Below, piece by piece: positions 1 through 8,830 of a DNA stretch of 64,000 nt (positions are counted from its first letter, which is position 1; each line of letters begins with the position of its first letter). Under the pieces are notes generated by a model, which saw only the letters and a program-made list of their open reading frames with translations, was not told the DNA's origin and ran no database searches. Position numbers and translations under genes: made by a program. Source of the stretch: Betaproteobacteria bacterium (GTDB taxonomy: Bacteria; Pseudomonadota; Gammaproteobacteria; Burkholderiales; Rhodocyclaceae); assembly GCA_009781175.1 (NCBI GenBank), contig WQYQ01000009.1:1-64000 (forward strand), read 5' to 3'.

Positions 1-435
1 GTCGACCCAAACCCAGCAGCCGGCGGCAAGGCTGCCACCCGTGGCGGCGGTAATACCGCTGGCGGTGTTCAGCGTGCCGCCGGTGGTGTCGCCGGCTTCG
101 CTGCCGGTGAGGTTTTTCCAGCTTTGCGAGAGGCTTTCCCAGTGCGGGTTGAATTTCCATTCTTGGCCGTCCCAGAGGCGTTTCCAGCGCACCCGGCCGG
201 CGCTGCTTTGAACGCCTAAGTCTTCAGTGCTGAGGTCAGCGAAGCCGTTGGGGATGGTGATGCTCAGGTCCGAGGCACTGGCAGCGCTTAGGCCGCTCAA
301 GGAAAGTAGGCAGGCGAGCCCCACCAGCGCTCGCCGGGCGGGCCGGCGCAACGGCTCAGTCGGCTTGAGGGGGTGGCCCCTGAAGGGGGCTTGCTTGTTG
401 TGCGTCGTCATCGGCTTGTACGTTCCTGCTTCCAT
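1..435 (-). CDS. Exported protein, N-terminal 145 residues, cut by window edge
   Basis: The reading frame opens with ATG and runs off the left edge with no stop. Residues about 35-52 form a hydrophobic segment ending in a small-residue stretch (LSGLSAASAS), which fits a signal peptide with a long basic N-region. A second in-frame ATG eight codons in is an alternative start. The mature part begins DLSITIPNGFADL and contains aromatic, beta-rich segments (RVRWKRLWDGQEWKFN). This style, plus its position after two huge exported proteins, resembles the N-terminus of large RHS/YD-repeat proteins, but no YD repeat is visible in the part present, so that is inference. It starts 10 bases after the stop of the giant upstream gene, so they are probably co-transcribed. 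Confidence 0.6.
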   Translation of the reverse strand, partial: MEAGTYKPMTTHNKQAPFRGHPLKPTEPLRRPARRALVGLACLLSLSGLSAASASDLSITIPNGFADLSTEDLGVQSSAGRVRWKRLWDGQEWKFNPHWESLSQSWKNLTGSEAGDTTGGTLNTASGITAATGGSLAAGCWVWVD

Positions 436-445
436 GACCTGCTTA

Positions 446-3400
446 TTAACATTGCGGACCGTCGGGATCGGGGCCACCAGGCCCATCCGGGCCGGGGCCG
501 GGACCAGGATCGGGGCCTCCACCGCCTCCGGGGCCGCCGCCTGGGCCACTACCGGGACCGCCTCCGCTGCCGGGACCGCCTCCGGGACCACCACCTGGGC
601 CGCTGCCGGGGCCACCGCCTGGGCCGCTGCCGGGGCCACCGCCTGGACCGCTGCCTGGACCGCTGCCAGGGCCGCCTCCTGGACCGCCTCCGCTGCCGGG
701 ACCGCCACCACTGCCAGGGCCGCCTCCGGGACCGGAACCGCCTCCGCCACCGCCGCCACCGGGACCGCTGCCACCGCCGCCGCGCGGCAGGTAGACGCAC
801 TTGCGCCCAGGCAGTTTGAGGGGGGTGACGCCGCCGCCGCCAATGCCGCTGCCGCCGCCTTTGCTGACGCCGCTGCCTCCGCTTCCGGGACTGCTACTGC
901 CAGGTTCTGCCGATGCGCAGGAGCTGTCGCTGGCGGCATACCAGGCCGCGAAGGCGTTAACGATGCTTTCGAAACCGTTGGCGCAGAGGAAGGAGGCCAC
1001 GACTCTGAAGAAATTGCTGTAGAGGAAACAGCCGCCGCCGCTCGCGTTCGCAGCGCCCGCCGCGCCTTCGAGCGATTGCAGCGCGATGATGCGGTAGGGC
1101 AGCGTGACGCGCTGCTTGGCTTCGAGGCTGCTTGGGACCTCGGTCAGGAATTCGTAGCGGAAGAAGCCGTCGCTGGCCGGCAGTTGTTGCTTGACGTTGT
1201 CGGCGCGGATGAGGCCGTAGTTGGTGAGGCTGAGTTCGCCGTAGTAGACGTCGCCGGGGTTCATCTTCGGCAGGTTGACGCTCGTGGGCTGGAGCATGAT
1301 GACGGCGGCCGGGACGTCGGTTTCATACGTGGCGTTAAGGGTGATTTCGTAGCGGTCCTGGATCGTAATTTCGCGCACGCTCCATTCGACGTTGACAAGG
1401 TTGTAGTCAAGGAACACCGGCTGGTTGGCGGTGATGCCGGGTTTGATTTGGAGGCGCCCGCTGGTTTCTTGGTGGTTGGCGGCGCGTGCGCGGAATTTGT
1501 AGCGCCCGGCCGGGAGGTTTTGGAATAGGGCTTCGCCGAAGGCGTCGGTGAGGAGTTCTTGCGTGACGGTGACGACGTCTTCGTTTTGCAACGTGACGGT
1601 GGCGTTGGCGAGCCCCGGGATCAGGTTGCCGTTTTTGTCGAGCGTGGCGGTGTAGATGTCGGCCGCTTTGAAGAGCACGTTGCCGATGCCGGATTGGGTG
1701 ACGCTGGCATAGACGTTGATCGATTGCGTGGGGACGTTTTCGCCTTCCACTTTGAGGCGGAATTCGTATACCGCTTCGGGCAGGTCGGCCGGCGGGGTGA
1801 AGGCGAGGTCGAGCGTGCGTTTTTCGCCAAGCGCGAGCGTGCCGTCGGGGTTGCTGGCGAGCGAGGCCCAGGTGGGCGCAGCGCTGCCATCCGGGCGTGT
1901 GAGCGTGAAGCGCAACCCGAGCGCGTCTTGCAGACCCTTGTTTTCGATCTGCACCGATTCGATCTGGGTCGCGCCGCGCGCCATGCCGGTTTCGACGAAG
2001 CTCGGCGTGGCGGTTAGGTAGGGTTTGGCCTCCGACAGCGTGTAGTTGATGCGCACCTGGCCAAGCGGGCCGCCTGGGTGGTCGTCGCTGACGAGGTTGA
2101 GGATGATGGCGCCGCTCGGCTGGGCGTCGTTGTTGGCGCTGAAGACGACCGGCAGGTTGAGCGTCTGGCGTTCGGCGAGTGTGACCGGTGCGGGCAGTTG
2201 CAGCGTGACGCCTTCGGGCAGTTGCCCGGTGGGTTGCGCGGCGGCGTCGTAGGTGAAGCGCACGTTGGCGGCCGCCGTGCCCGGGCCGGCCTTGGCCTGG
2301 AACGGGATGCTGAAGGGGTAGTTTTTCGGCAGGTCGAGCTTGTAGGGGCTCGGGCCGGCGGTGATGCGGTTGATCGTGAAGGCTTTTTGTTCGGGCCGGT
2401 CGGTGATTGCGGGGTGCACGGCGGAGACTTTGTAGAGGCCGGCGTCGGTCAGGGTCGGTTGGAAGGTGTAGGTGAAGGCGCCGCTGGCGTCGGTCAGGAC
2501 TTCGAACACGCGTTCGAAGCCTTGCTGGTTGAGGATGAGTTTGAGCCGGGTGTTGGGCAGTTGCGCGCCGGTGCTGCGGTCGAGCGCGCGGCCGCGGATG
2601 ATGATGGGTTTGTCGCCGAAGGAGGATAGCGGTGCGACGTCGGTGACTTCGCCGGTGTAGGCGGTGTCGATGAGCGAAACAGTGCGCTCAGAACCGCGCC
2701 CGGTGATGAGGATTTGGTCGTCCTGGCCGCTGTGGTAGCGCAGCCGGTCGACTTCGAGCTGCACGCGCAGCGCCATCGGCGCGGCGGCGGGGATGTCGAG
2801 TTCGAAGACATCCGAGGTGTAGCGCTCGCCCGCGCCGATGCGTGCGACGGTGAGGCCGTTGGTGAGCGTGACGACGCTGGCACCGAAGACTTGTTTGTAC
2901 GGCTGCGTGGCGAGGACGTTGCCGTCGTTGTCGAGCAGTTTGAAGCGCAGTTCGTTGGAGGGCTGCGCGCCGTTGGCCGTGGCGGTGAGCAGTTCGACGT
3001 CGACGTCGCTGGTGTTTTCGATGGTGAGTTTGACTTTGCCGGTGCCGCCGCGCGTGAAGGATTCGGTGGCCATGCCGACGACGAGCGCGCCGTCGGTGGC
3101 TTCGACGGTTTGGTCGCGTGCGATCTTGATCAGTTCGCCTTCGACCGGGGCGATTTCGACGCCGATTTGCGCCTGCGCGCTGCCGGGCAGTTCGGCGTAG
3201 CCGCCGACGATGACGGGGATGAGCCGCGTTTCGTTGGCGGCAAGGCTGAAGGCGGCGGATTTGTGGTCTTGGAAGGCGGTGGCGTCACGGTTGGTGGGCA
3301 GGCGCACAACCGCGTGCACTTCCGCGAGCATGCTCGCCGAGGTGTTGGTGACCTGGAGTTGGAGCCGGTTCATGAGCCCGCGCTTGATCGGCAGGCCGGC

Positions 3401-6400
3401 GGCGAGCGTGCTCGCGACTGCGGGGAGCACGAGGCTGCGCGGCTGTTCGACGCCGTTGGCGTCGACGCTGGCGACCGTGTAGCGGCGCTCGCCCATGGTG
3501 TAGCCGGTGTCGGTGAAGCTCAGTACGGTGATCGGTTCCGGCGTGAGCTTGGTGAGCGCGCCTTCGGGACCGACATAGACGAGGTAGCCGCGCACGTTGC
3601 CGTTGGGCGCGGCCCAGGTGAGTTTGGGCAGCGCGTTGCCGATCTGTTCGACTTTGAGGTCGCGCACCGGCAGGAGGCTGGCGTTCAGGTAGGCCGAATT
3701 TGAGATTGCCGATTCGTTGCCCACGGCGTCGAGCGCGGTCACGACGTAAGCGCCTTGCGTCGGCGAGGGCGAGGCGTCGAGCGCCGAGGTCTGGCGGATG
3801 CCGCTCTTCAGGGGTACGAGCGTTTCGATGCCGGTGATGTTCGTGCCGGCGGCGCGATACAGATTGTAGCTGGCGACCGTGCTCGCAAGCGGCACTTGCC
3901 AACTCGCGACGATGCCCTGCCCGGTCAGCGTGAGCGAGAGGTTCTGCGGCGCGCCCGGCGCGGTGGCGCTGGCGATGACTTCGATTGCGGCGCTTTGGCC
4001 GGACAGGGTTTCCTGGCCGTTGGCCGCGCGCACGGTGGCGATTGCGTAGCGGTAGGTCCCATCGTGCGGGGTCGAATCGAGATACGCTTCGCCGCCCGTG
4101 CGCGTGAGCGCGGTGAGTTCCGCTTCGCCCGGCGCTTGGCGGTAGAGCTGGTAACTGGTCGCCTCGGAGACCGGCTGCCAGGAAAGTTTGACCTTGCCGC
4201 CCGGCTGCGCCTGGGCGGAGAAGCCGAACGGAATCCCCAGCGGCGGCAGTTGCCCTTGATAAACCTGGAAGCTGTTGTAGGCGGAGACTTTGGTCGAGAG
4301 GTTGTCGAGCGCGTCGCTCGCTTGGAGCGCGAACGAGAGCGTTTCGGGGCCGGTCGCGCCGGCGTCCGAGGGCAGCGTGAAGTTGGCGCGCCAAGTCGTG
4401 GCGTTGATCTGCGCGAGACCGCCGAGCGCAACGGAGGTGCGCAGCGGACCCGAGAGCCGGTAGCTCAATTGCGGCACGCTACCCGGCTTGACCGCCTTGG
4501 AGAGCGTGAAGACCGCTTCGACCGGCGGCGCGCCTTCGTTCTTGATCGGCGAGGCCGGCGTGAGCGTGATGTTCGAGAGCACGGGGCCGGCGGTGTCGAT
4601 ACCCAGCGTGGCTCCGGCATCGACTTCAGCGCCGCGGTTGCCCACCATGTCGCGCGCGGAGAACAGCACGTTGGCGATGCCCGAGGGGGTGTTGGCGTCG
4701 ATGAGGAAAGCGCCCGTGTAGCGGGTGTCGCTCTCGCGTGTGAGTTCAACCGTGATCGGCATTCCGCCTTCGGGCACGACGGCGAAATACGGCGTGGCCT
4801 GCAGTGCTTCGCTGACGGTGAGGGTCACGGCGATGCGGCCCTGACCGTAGCGGCCGGTGTCCGGGTCGACCTTGCCTTGCGTGGCGTAGACAACCGAGGT
4901 GGCGCGCGGGGGCGTGCCGTCGGAAGTGGTCTGCACGAGGTTGGTCGGCTCCGAGGCGGTGCCGGCGGCATTGACCGCGACGACGCGGTAGAACCACAGG
5001 CCGTCCTGCGCGGGCAGGTCGTCGTAGACGGTCGCGGCGAGCGGGCTCGGGTTGAGCTTGATGGCCTCGGCGGGGGCCGTGAAGCTGTTCGCGGCGCGAT
5101 AGACATGGTAGCCGACCGCGTTCGGGTCGCTCGATCGCGTCCAGGACAGGCGCACCTTGCCTTGCGGCTGGGCCTGCGCGGTCAGCGCGCTCGGGCTGGC
5201 CGGCACGCTTACGTCGAGCGTGATGCTCAGCGGCGCGGACGGGGCGCTGACGCCGTAGCCATCGGTAGCGGTGGCGAGGATTTCGTTCGCGCCCGCGGCG
5301 AGCGTGAGGTTCGCGGTGAAGCGTCCGTCCGCGCCCGCCACGCTCGTGGCCGCGCTCGGCTGGCCGTTGAGCGTGAAGCCAATCGTGCTGCCGGCCTTGG
5401 CCGTACCCGAGACTTCGATCTGGGCCGAGCGGGTGGTGCCGCCGCTGGGCGGCGCGCTCCAGCGCGGCGCATCCGGCGCGGCGTGCGCGACGCTGACCGA
5501 GTAGGTCATATTTGTAACGTTGCCGAGCGAGTCGACGGCGCGTATGACGAGCGTATGCGTCCCGTTGGCGAGCGCGGCGATGTCGAGCGGGATCGTGTAG
5601 CCGGCCGATCCGCTGCCGGTGGCGACCACGCCGCCGTCGAGCAGCAGTTCGATGCGCGCGACGCCGCTGCGGTCGCTCGCGTCGAGCGTGAGCGTGTCGT
5701 TGCGCGTGAGCACTGCGCCGTCGGCAAGCGGCATGCCGCCCAGGCGGATATTGCTCAGTTGCGGCCCTTCGGTGTCGGGCGCGACCGGCGCACGCGAGAC
5801 GGTGACCGCACGCGTCACTTCGCTGCTGCGCCCGGCGTTGTCAGTGGCGACGACCCGGATCGTATAGTTGCCGTCGGCCAGACTGTTGATGTTCCAGGCG
5901 GCCCGGTAGGGGCTGGCGGTAGCTTCCCCGAGCGATTGATCGCCGACGAAGAAGGCGACGCGTGCAATGCCGTTGGCGTCCGTGGCGTCGGCTTCGATGG
6001 AGATCGATTCGGTGATGAGCGCGCCGGGGGCCGGGTTGTTCAGCGTGAGGGCCGGCGGCTCGGTGTCGATGCGCACGCCATTGCTGAGCGCGGCGGTGAC
6101 CACAGCGCCGGTGGCGCTGCGGAACTGCACGCTGAGCGCCTTGAGGCCATCACCGGCGGAGACCGTGTAGGTCACGCGCGTGGGGCCTTCGGGCAGCGGC
6201 GAGAAGGCAACGCCGGTAAAACCGTCGTTCTCGGCGATGCGGTATTCAACCGCGTTAACGCAGGAAAGCTCAAGTTCGATCTCGCGCTGCTCGAAAAACG
6301 GCGCGGGAGCGGCCAGCCGCAGGCTCGGGTTCAGGAGCGGCGCGCTGGCGAGGAAATTGTCGTAGCGCACGCCCGCGGAAACCGCGTCGCCCTGTCCGGA

Positions 6401-7120
6401 CGGGTTGCCGATGGCGTCTTTCGGCCCGCTCGCATGGCCCCACCAGTTGCCGGCGGCCTGAATCACGCTGGCGGGCGTCGCGTTCGTGATCGCAAAATTG
6501 GTGTTCTGGGAGAACTGCGAGCCGGTGACATTCGGCGTGCTGCCGCCCAGTGCTTCGATGCCCACGCCGTTGCGCAGGAAGCTGGAGCCTGTGATGGCGG
6601 GATTGGCGCTATCGAGCGCCCGCAAGCCCACCAGGTTGTCGTTCAGTTGTAGATACTGCAAGGGGGAACTGACGCCCCTGAGCGTCAGACCGGCGGCGCC
6701 GTAGCGCACGGACAGGCCGTTGAGCCCTTGCTGTCCGGCGGCCTGGGCGGTTTTTTCGATACTCAGGCCCTGCCACTGGCCGGCGGTGGGCTTGCCCGGC
6801 GCGGGGTTGGTCTGGCCGCCCGCCGCGTCGTCGCTGGCGCTGGTGAGCGTGACGGCAGAGCCCACCGTCAGTTTGTCCCGCACCACAAGCTGCGCGTCCG
6901 CGCCGAACTTCACCACGACGCCCTCGTCGATGATTAACTCGGCGGCATGGGCGTTGACGAGCAGCGTCGGGGCCAGCAGGCACGCCGCGACGACACTGCT
7001 TACGCAACGGATGGCCGCGCCACGCAGCCTCTTGTGCGCCGGAGGCCGGACGAACGGATGCACGGTGCTCACCGAGCTTGCAAATCCGGGTGAGCATGCA
7101 TGGGCGCGTTCCACGGTCAC
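446..7120 (-). CDS. Giant exported Ig-like/fibronectin-III protein with Gly-Pro-rich tail
   Basis: About 2,224 residues. I prefer a GTG start because TGGAGG lies 8 bases upstream; an ATG ten codons earlier (7150) has no visible ribosome site. A hydrophobic stretch ending VNAHAAEL marks the signal peptide. Next come a right-handed beta-helix-like region (first ~250 residues), Ig-like modules (for example around VAFFVGDQSLG and IELLLDGGVV), at least four fibronectin-III-like modules marked by KVRLSW..YHVYRA-type pairs, then CARDB/carboxypeptidase-regulatory-like repeats, a Cys-containing segment (GGGCFLYSNFF) and a ~110-residue Gly/Pro/Ser tail ending in Cys. The architecture suggests a secreted or surface-bound adhesin-like or scaffold protein; no catalytic motif was seen. 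Its neighbours on both sides are also exported and on the same strand. Confidence 0.8.
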   Translation of the reverse strand: MTVERAHACSPGFASSVSTVHPFVRPPAHKRLRGAAIRCVSSVVAACLLAPTLLVNAHAAELIIDEGVVVKFGADAQLVVRDKLTVGSAVTLTSASDDAAGGQTNPAPGKPTAGQWQGLSIEKTAQAAGQQGLNGLSVRYGAAGLTLRGVSSPLQYLQLNDNLVGLRALDSANPAITGSSFLRNGVGIEALGGSTPNVTGSQFSQNTNFAITNATPASVIQAAGNWWGHASGPKDAIGNPSGQGDAVSAGVRYDNFLASAPLLNPSLRLAAPAPFFEQREIELELSCVNAVEYRIAENDGFTGVAFSPLPEGPTRVTYTVSAGDGLKALSVQFRSATGAVVTAALSNGVRIDTEPPALTLNNPAPGALITESISIEADATDANGIARVAFFVGDQSLGEATASPYRAAWNINSLADGNYTIRVVATDNAGRSSEVTRAVTVSRAPVAPDTEGPQLSNIRLGGMPLADGAVLTRNDTLTLDASDRSGVARIELLLDGGVVATGSGSAGYTIPLDIAALANGTHTLVIRAVDSLGNVTNMTYSVSVAHAAPDAPRWSAPPSGGTTRSAQIEVSGTAKAGSTIGFTLNGQPSAATSVAGADGRFTANLTLAAGANEILATATDGYGVSAPSAPLSITLDVSVPASPSALTAQAQPQGKVRLSWTRSSDPNAVGYHVYRAANSFTAPAEAIKLNPSPLAATVYDDLPAQDGLWFYRVVAVNAAGTASEPTNLVQTTSDGTPPRATSVVYATQGKVDPDTGRYGQGRIAVTLTVSEALQATPYFAVVPEGGMPITVELTRESDTRYTGAFLIDANTPSGIANVLFSARDMVGNRGAEVDAGATLGIDTAGPVLSNITLTPASPIKNEGAPPVEAVFTLSKAVKPGSVPQLSYRLSGPLRTSVALGGLAQINATTWRANFTLPSDAGATGPETLSFALQASDALDNLSTKVSAYNSFQVYQGQLPPLGIPFGFSAQAQPGGKVKLSWQPVSEATSYQLYRQAPGEAELTALTRTGGEAYLDSTPHDGTYRYAIATVRAANGQETLSGQSAAIEVIASATAPGAPQNLSLTLTGQGIVASWQVPLASTVASYNLYRAAGTNITGIETLVPLKSGIRQTSALDASPSPTQGAYVVTALDAVGNESAISNSAYLNASLLPVRDLKVEQIGNALPKLTWAAPNGNVRGYLVYVGPEGALTKLTPEPITVLSFTDTGYTMGERRYTVASVDANGVEQPRSLVLPAVASTLAAGLPIKRGLMNRLQLQVTNTSASMLAEVHAVVRLPTNRDATAFQDHKSAAFSLAANETRLIPVIVGGYAELPGSAQAQIGVEIAPVEGELIKIARDQTVEATDGALVVGMATESFTRGGTGKVKLTIENTSDVDVELLTATANGAQPSNELRFKLLDNDGNVLATQPYKQVFGASVVTLTNGLTVARIGAGERYTSDVFELDIPAAAPMALRVQLEVDRLRYHSGQDDQILITGRGSERTVSLIDTAYTGEVTDVAPLSSFGDKPIIIRGRALDRSTGAQLPNTRLKLILNQQGFERVFEVLTDASGAFTYTFQPTLTDAGLYKVSAVHPAITDRPEQKAFTINRITAGPSPYKLDLPKNYPFSIPFQAKAGPGTAAANVRFTYDAAAQPTGQLPEGVTLQLPAPVTLAERQTLNLPVVFSANNDAQPSGAIILNLVSDDHPGGPLGQVRINYTLSEAKPYLTATPSFVETGMARGATQIESVQIENKGLQDALGLRFTLTRPDGSAAPTWASLASNPDGTLALGEKRTLDLAFTPPADLPEAVYEFRLKVEGENVPTQSINVYASVTQSGIGNVLFKAADIYTATLDKNGNLIPGLANATVTLQNEDVVTVTQELLTDAFGEALFQNLPAGRYKFRARAANHQETSGRLQIKPGITANQPVFLDYNLVNVEWSVREITIQDRYEITLNATYETDVPAAVIMLQPTSVNLPKMNPGDVYYGELSLTNYGLIRADNVKQQLPASDGFFRYEFLTEVPSSLEAKQRVTLPYRIIALQSLEGAAGAANASGGGCFLYSNFFRVVASFLCANGFESIVNAFAAWYAASDSSCASAEPGSSSPGSGGSGVSKGGGSGIGGGGVTPLKLPGRKCVYLPRGGGGSGPGGGGGGGGSGPGGGPGSGGGPGSGGGPGGGPGSGPGSGPGGGPGSGPGGGPGSGPGGGPGGGPGSGGGPGSGPGGGPGGGGGPDPGPGPGPDGPGGPDPDGPQC
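449..781 (-). repeat. Low-complexity Gly-Pro-Ser coding repeat
   Basis: The last ~110 codons of the giant protein are almost entirely Gly, Pro, Ser and finally Asp, in variants of GPGSGPGGGP and GSGGGPG. At DNA level this is a degenerate GC-rich 6-12 base repeat, prone to slippage in replication and to assembly error. The last residues change to PDPGPGPGPDGPGG-like sequence and end in a single Cys. A flexible wall-spanning or linker tail is the simplest reading. Confidence 0.85.
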
Positions 7121-7160
7121 TGTTCGATCCTCCAGGTTGCCTGCCGTCATCCGCGGGCGA

Positions 7161-8717
7161 TCAGCCCGCCAGGCCCGCTATCTTGAGAACAGCGGCCGGC
7201 GCGCTGTAGCGCTTGCCGCTGGCGGTGGTGAGTTCGACGATGCTTTCCTGGCCCAGCGACGCGACCAGTTCCACGCGCTCGACGCGTTCGTTGTTCGCGA
7301 AGCGCGAAAGCGACTCGGCTTGTGCCACGGTCACGGTGTAGCTGGTGATCGCCTGCAGCACGCTAGGACCCTGGGGCAGCGTGACGCTGACGCTGGCCGA
7401 GCCGTTGGCGGCGGTGCCCGAAATAGCCGGGCTGAGCACCTCGATGGGCGCGCCATAGGCCGGCACGACCCGCAGCTTGATGGCGTTGCCGGTCGGCACA
7501 TTGGTGGTGGCAAACATCACAACTACCGGATCGGTGGTCGTCGCCGGCAGGCTGACATCGGCGTTGCCGGTCGGGTTCGCGGGCACACTGGTTCCGGCCA
7601 CCGAGGCGATGCGGATCGAAGGTAGGTTCGTGGTCGCGATCGGCTGCGGGGTCGAGGTCGTGTACGTTGGCTGGGAAGTGCCGCTGAAGGTGATGCTCTC
7701 GCCTTCGATGCGGATGCGGCCATCGCTGCCTTGAGTGTAGCCCGAGGTATTGTTACCGCAGTATTGGCGCGCAGTACCGTTAACAACGCGGCATCCGCCA
7801 ACGGCGGTTAAACCGCCGTTGCCTTTGATGCTGCTTGCCATCAGTTTGATGGCGCCACCGGAACCGCCGCCGCCAATCTGCCCAGCACCCGTTCCCGCGA
7901 TGTCGCCGGCATCCCCGCCCGTGGCATTGATAGAGCCGGTCACCGTCAGCGTGCCACTGGAGGCCAGGAGGATGGCGCCGCCACCACCTCCACCGCCCGC
8001 TCCAGGATAGTTAGCGCCGCCGCGTCCCCCGCCTCCACCCGAGCCGCCGATAAGCGGCAGCAACTCCGGCGTGCCGTAAGGCTGCCCGCGTTCCGAATCG
8101 CCTGCGACTTCGGGGCAGGAGGCATAGTATCCGATGCCGCCGGTCGCATAGCCGGCGCTCTGGCCAACATAGTGGTAGTAGGTACCGCTAAAGCAGCCAT
8201 CGGCGCGCGTGTAACCGCCACGCCCGCCACCAGGCCCCAGGCCGCTGCCGCCAAGATTGACATCCACGCGGTTTTGCAGGTCGTCCTTGCCGCCGCGGCC
8301 ACCGTCGAATCCGCCCGGTCCGCCAAGGCCCGGCAGCCCATCATCACCCTGATTGCCATCGCCCGCCGTGCCGGTGGCCGCCGCCGAGCCGCCCCGGATA
8401 TCGATGCTGCCGGCAATCGTAATATCGCCACTGGACAGCACCTGCACCGGTGTATTGAGCGCGTTTTTCTTGAACGTGACGGTCACGCCCGTTGGGATGT
8501 TGACCGAGCTGTAGTTGAGGATGCCCGAGGGCGGCAGTTCGATCTGCGTCGACACGGCCGGGTTCAGCCCCCCATCCGCGCCGGTACTTCCGCTGTCGAA
8601 AGCGTGCGCCGCTGGCACGCACAGCAGCATGACCGCCACGGCCAACACGCCACGGCGTGCACCGGCTGGGGCGGGAAAATGGTGGAACGAGGCAACAGAT
8701 GAACGGCAGGATTTCAT
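7161..8717 (-). CDS. Exported glycine-rich beta-structured protein
   Basis: 518 residues from ATG with AGGAG about 8 bases upstream; this start places a signal peptide (VLAVAVMLLCVPAAHAF) at once. An upstream in-frame ATG at 8834 overlaps the preceding stop as ATGA but has no ribosome site and would add 39 non-signal residues. The mature part starts with a repeated beta-strand region (NIPTGVTVTFKKNALN, GDITIAGSIDIRGG), continues with a Gly-rich section with GGSGGGGGRGG-type runs (residues about 170-260), and ends in a beta-rich domain. Similar Gly-rich exported proteins are found with large surface proteins, but I recognise no named family. It lies between the IPT/TIG protein and the giant Ig-like protein, 10-110 bases from each, so probably in one operon. 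Confidence 0.7.
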   Translation of the reverse strand: MKSCRSSVASFHHFPAPAGARRGVLAVAVMLLCVPAAHAFDSGSTGADGGLNPAVSTQIELPPSGILNYSSVNIPTGVTVTFKKNALNTPVQVLSSGDITIAGSIDIRGGSAAATGTAGDGNQGDDGLPGLGGPGGFDGGRGGKDDLQNRVDVNLGGSGLGPGGGRGGYTRADGCFSGTYYHYVGQSAGYATGGIGYYASCPEVAGDSERGQPYGTPELLPLIGGSGGGGGRGGANYPGAGGGGGGGAILLASSGTLTVTGSINATGGDAGDIAGTGAGQIGGGGSGGAIKLMASSIKGNGGLTAVGGCRVVNGTARQYCGNNTSGYTQGSDGRIRIEGESITFSGTSQPTYTTSTPQPIATTNLPSIRIASVAGTSVPANPTGNADVSLPATTTDPVVVMFATTNVPTGNAIKLRVVPAYGAPIEVLSPAISGTAANGSASVSVTLPQGPSVLQAITSYTVTVAQAESLSRFANNERVERVELVASLGQESIVELTTASGKRYSAPAAVLKIAGLAG

Positions 8718-8830
8718 ATTGGGCTCCTGAAAACTGGGAAAAACATGGCCGGGCGCGCCGCCAAGGGGCATACATGCAGTGCCGCCGTTCCGCCCGCGGC
8801 CGGCTCGAAAACATTTGAAGAAATCGAAAG

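Noticed and set aside
449..781. CRISPR-like repeated DNA
   Set aside because: Repeats are 6-12 bases, contiguous and in frame, coding for Gly/Pro; there are no spacers or cas genes.
3755..6652. Long plus-strand open frame of ~965 codons opposite the giant Ig-like gene
   Set aside because: Arg/Gly-rich composition with no domain, signal or ribosome site; it is an antisense shadow of a GC-rich gene.
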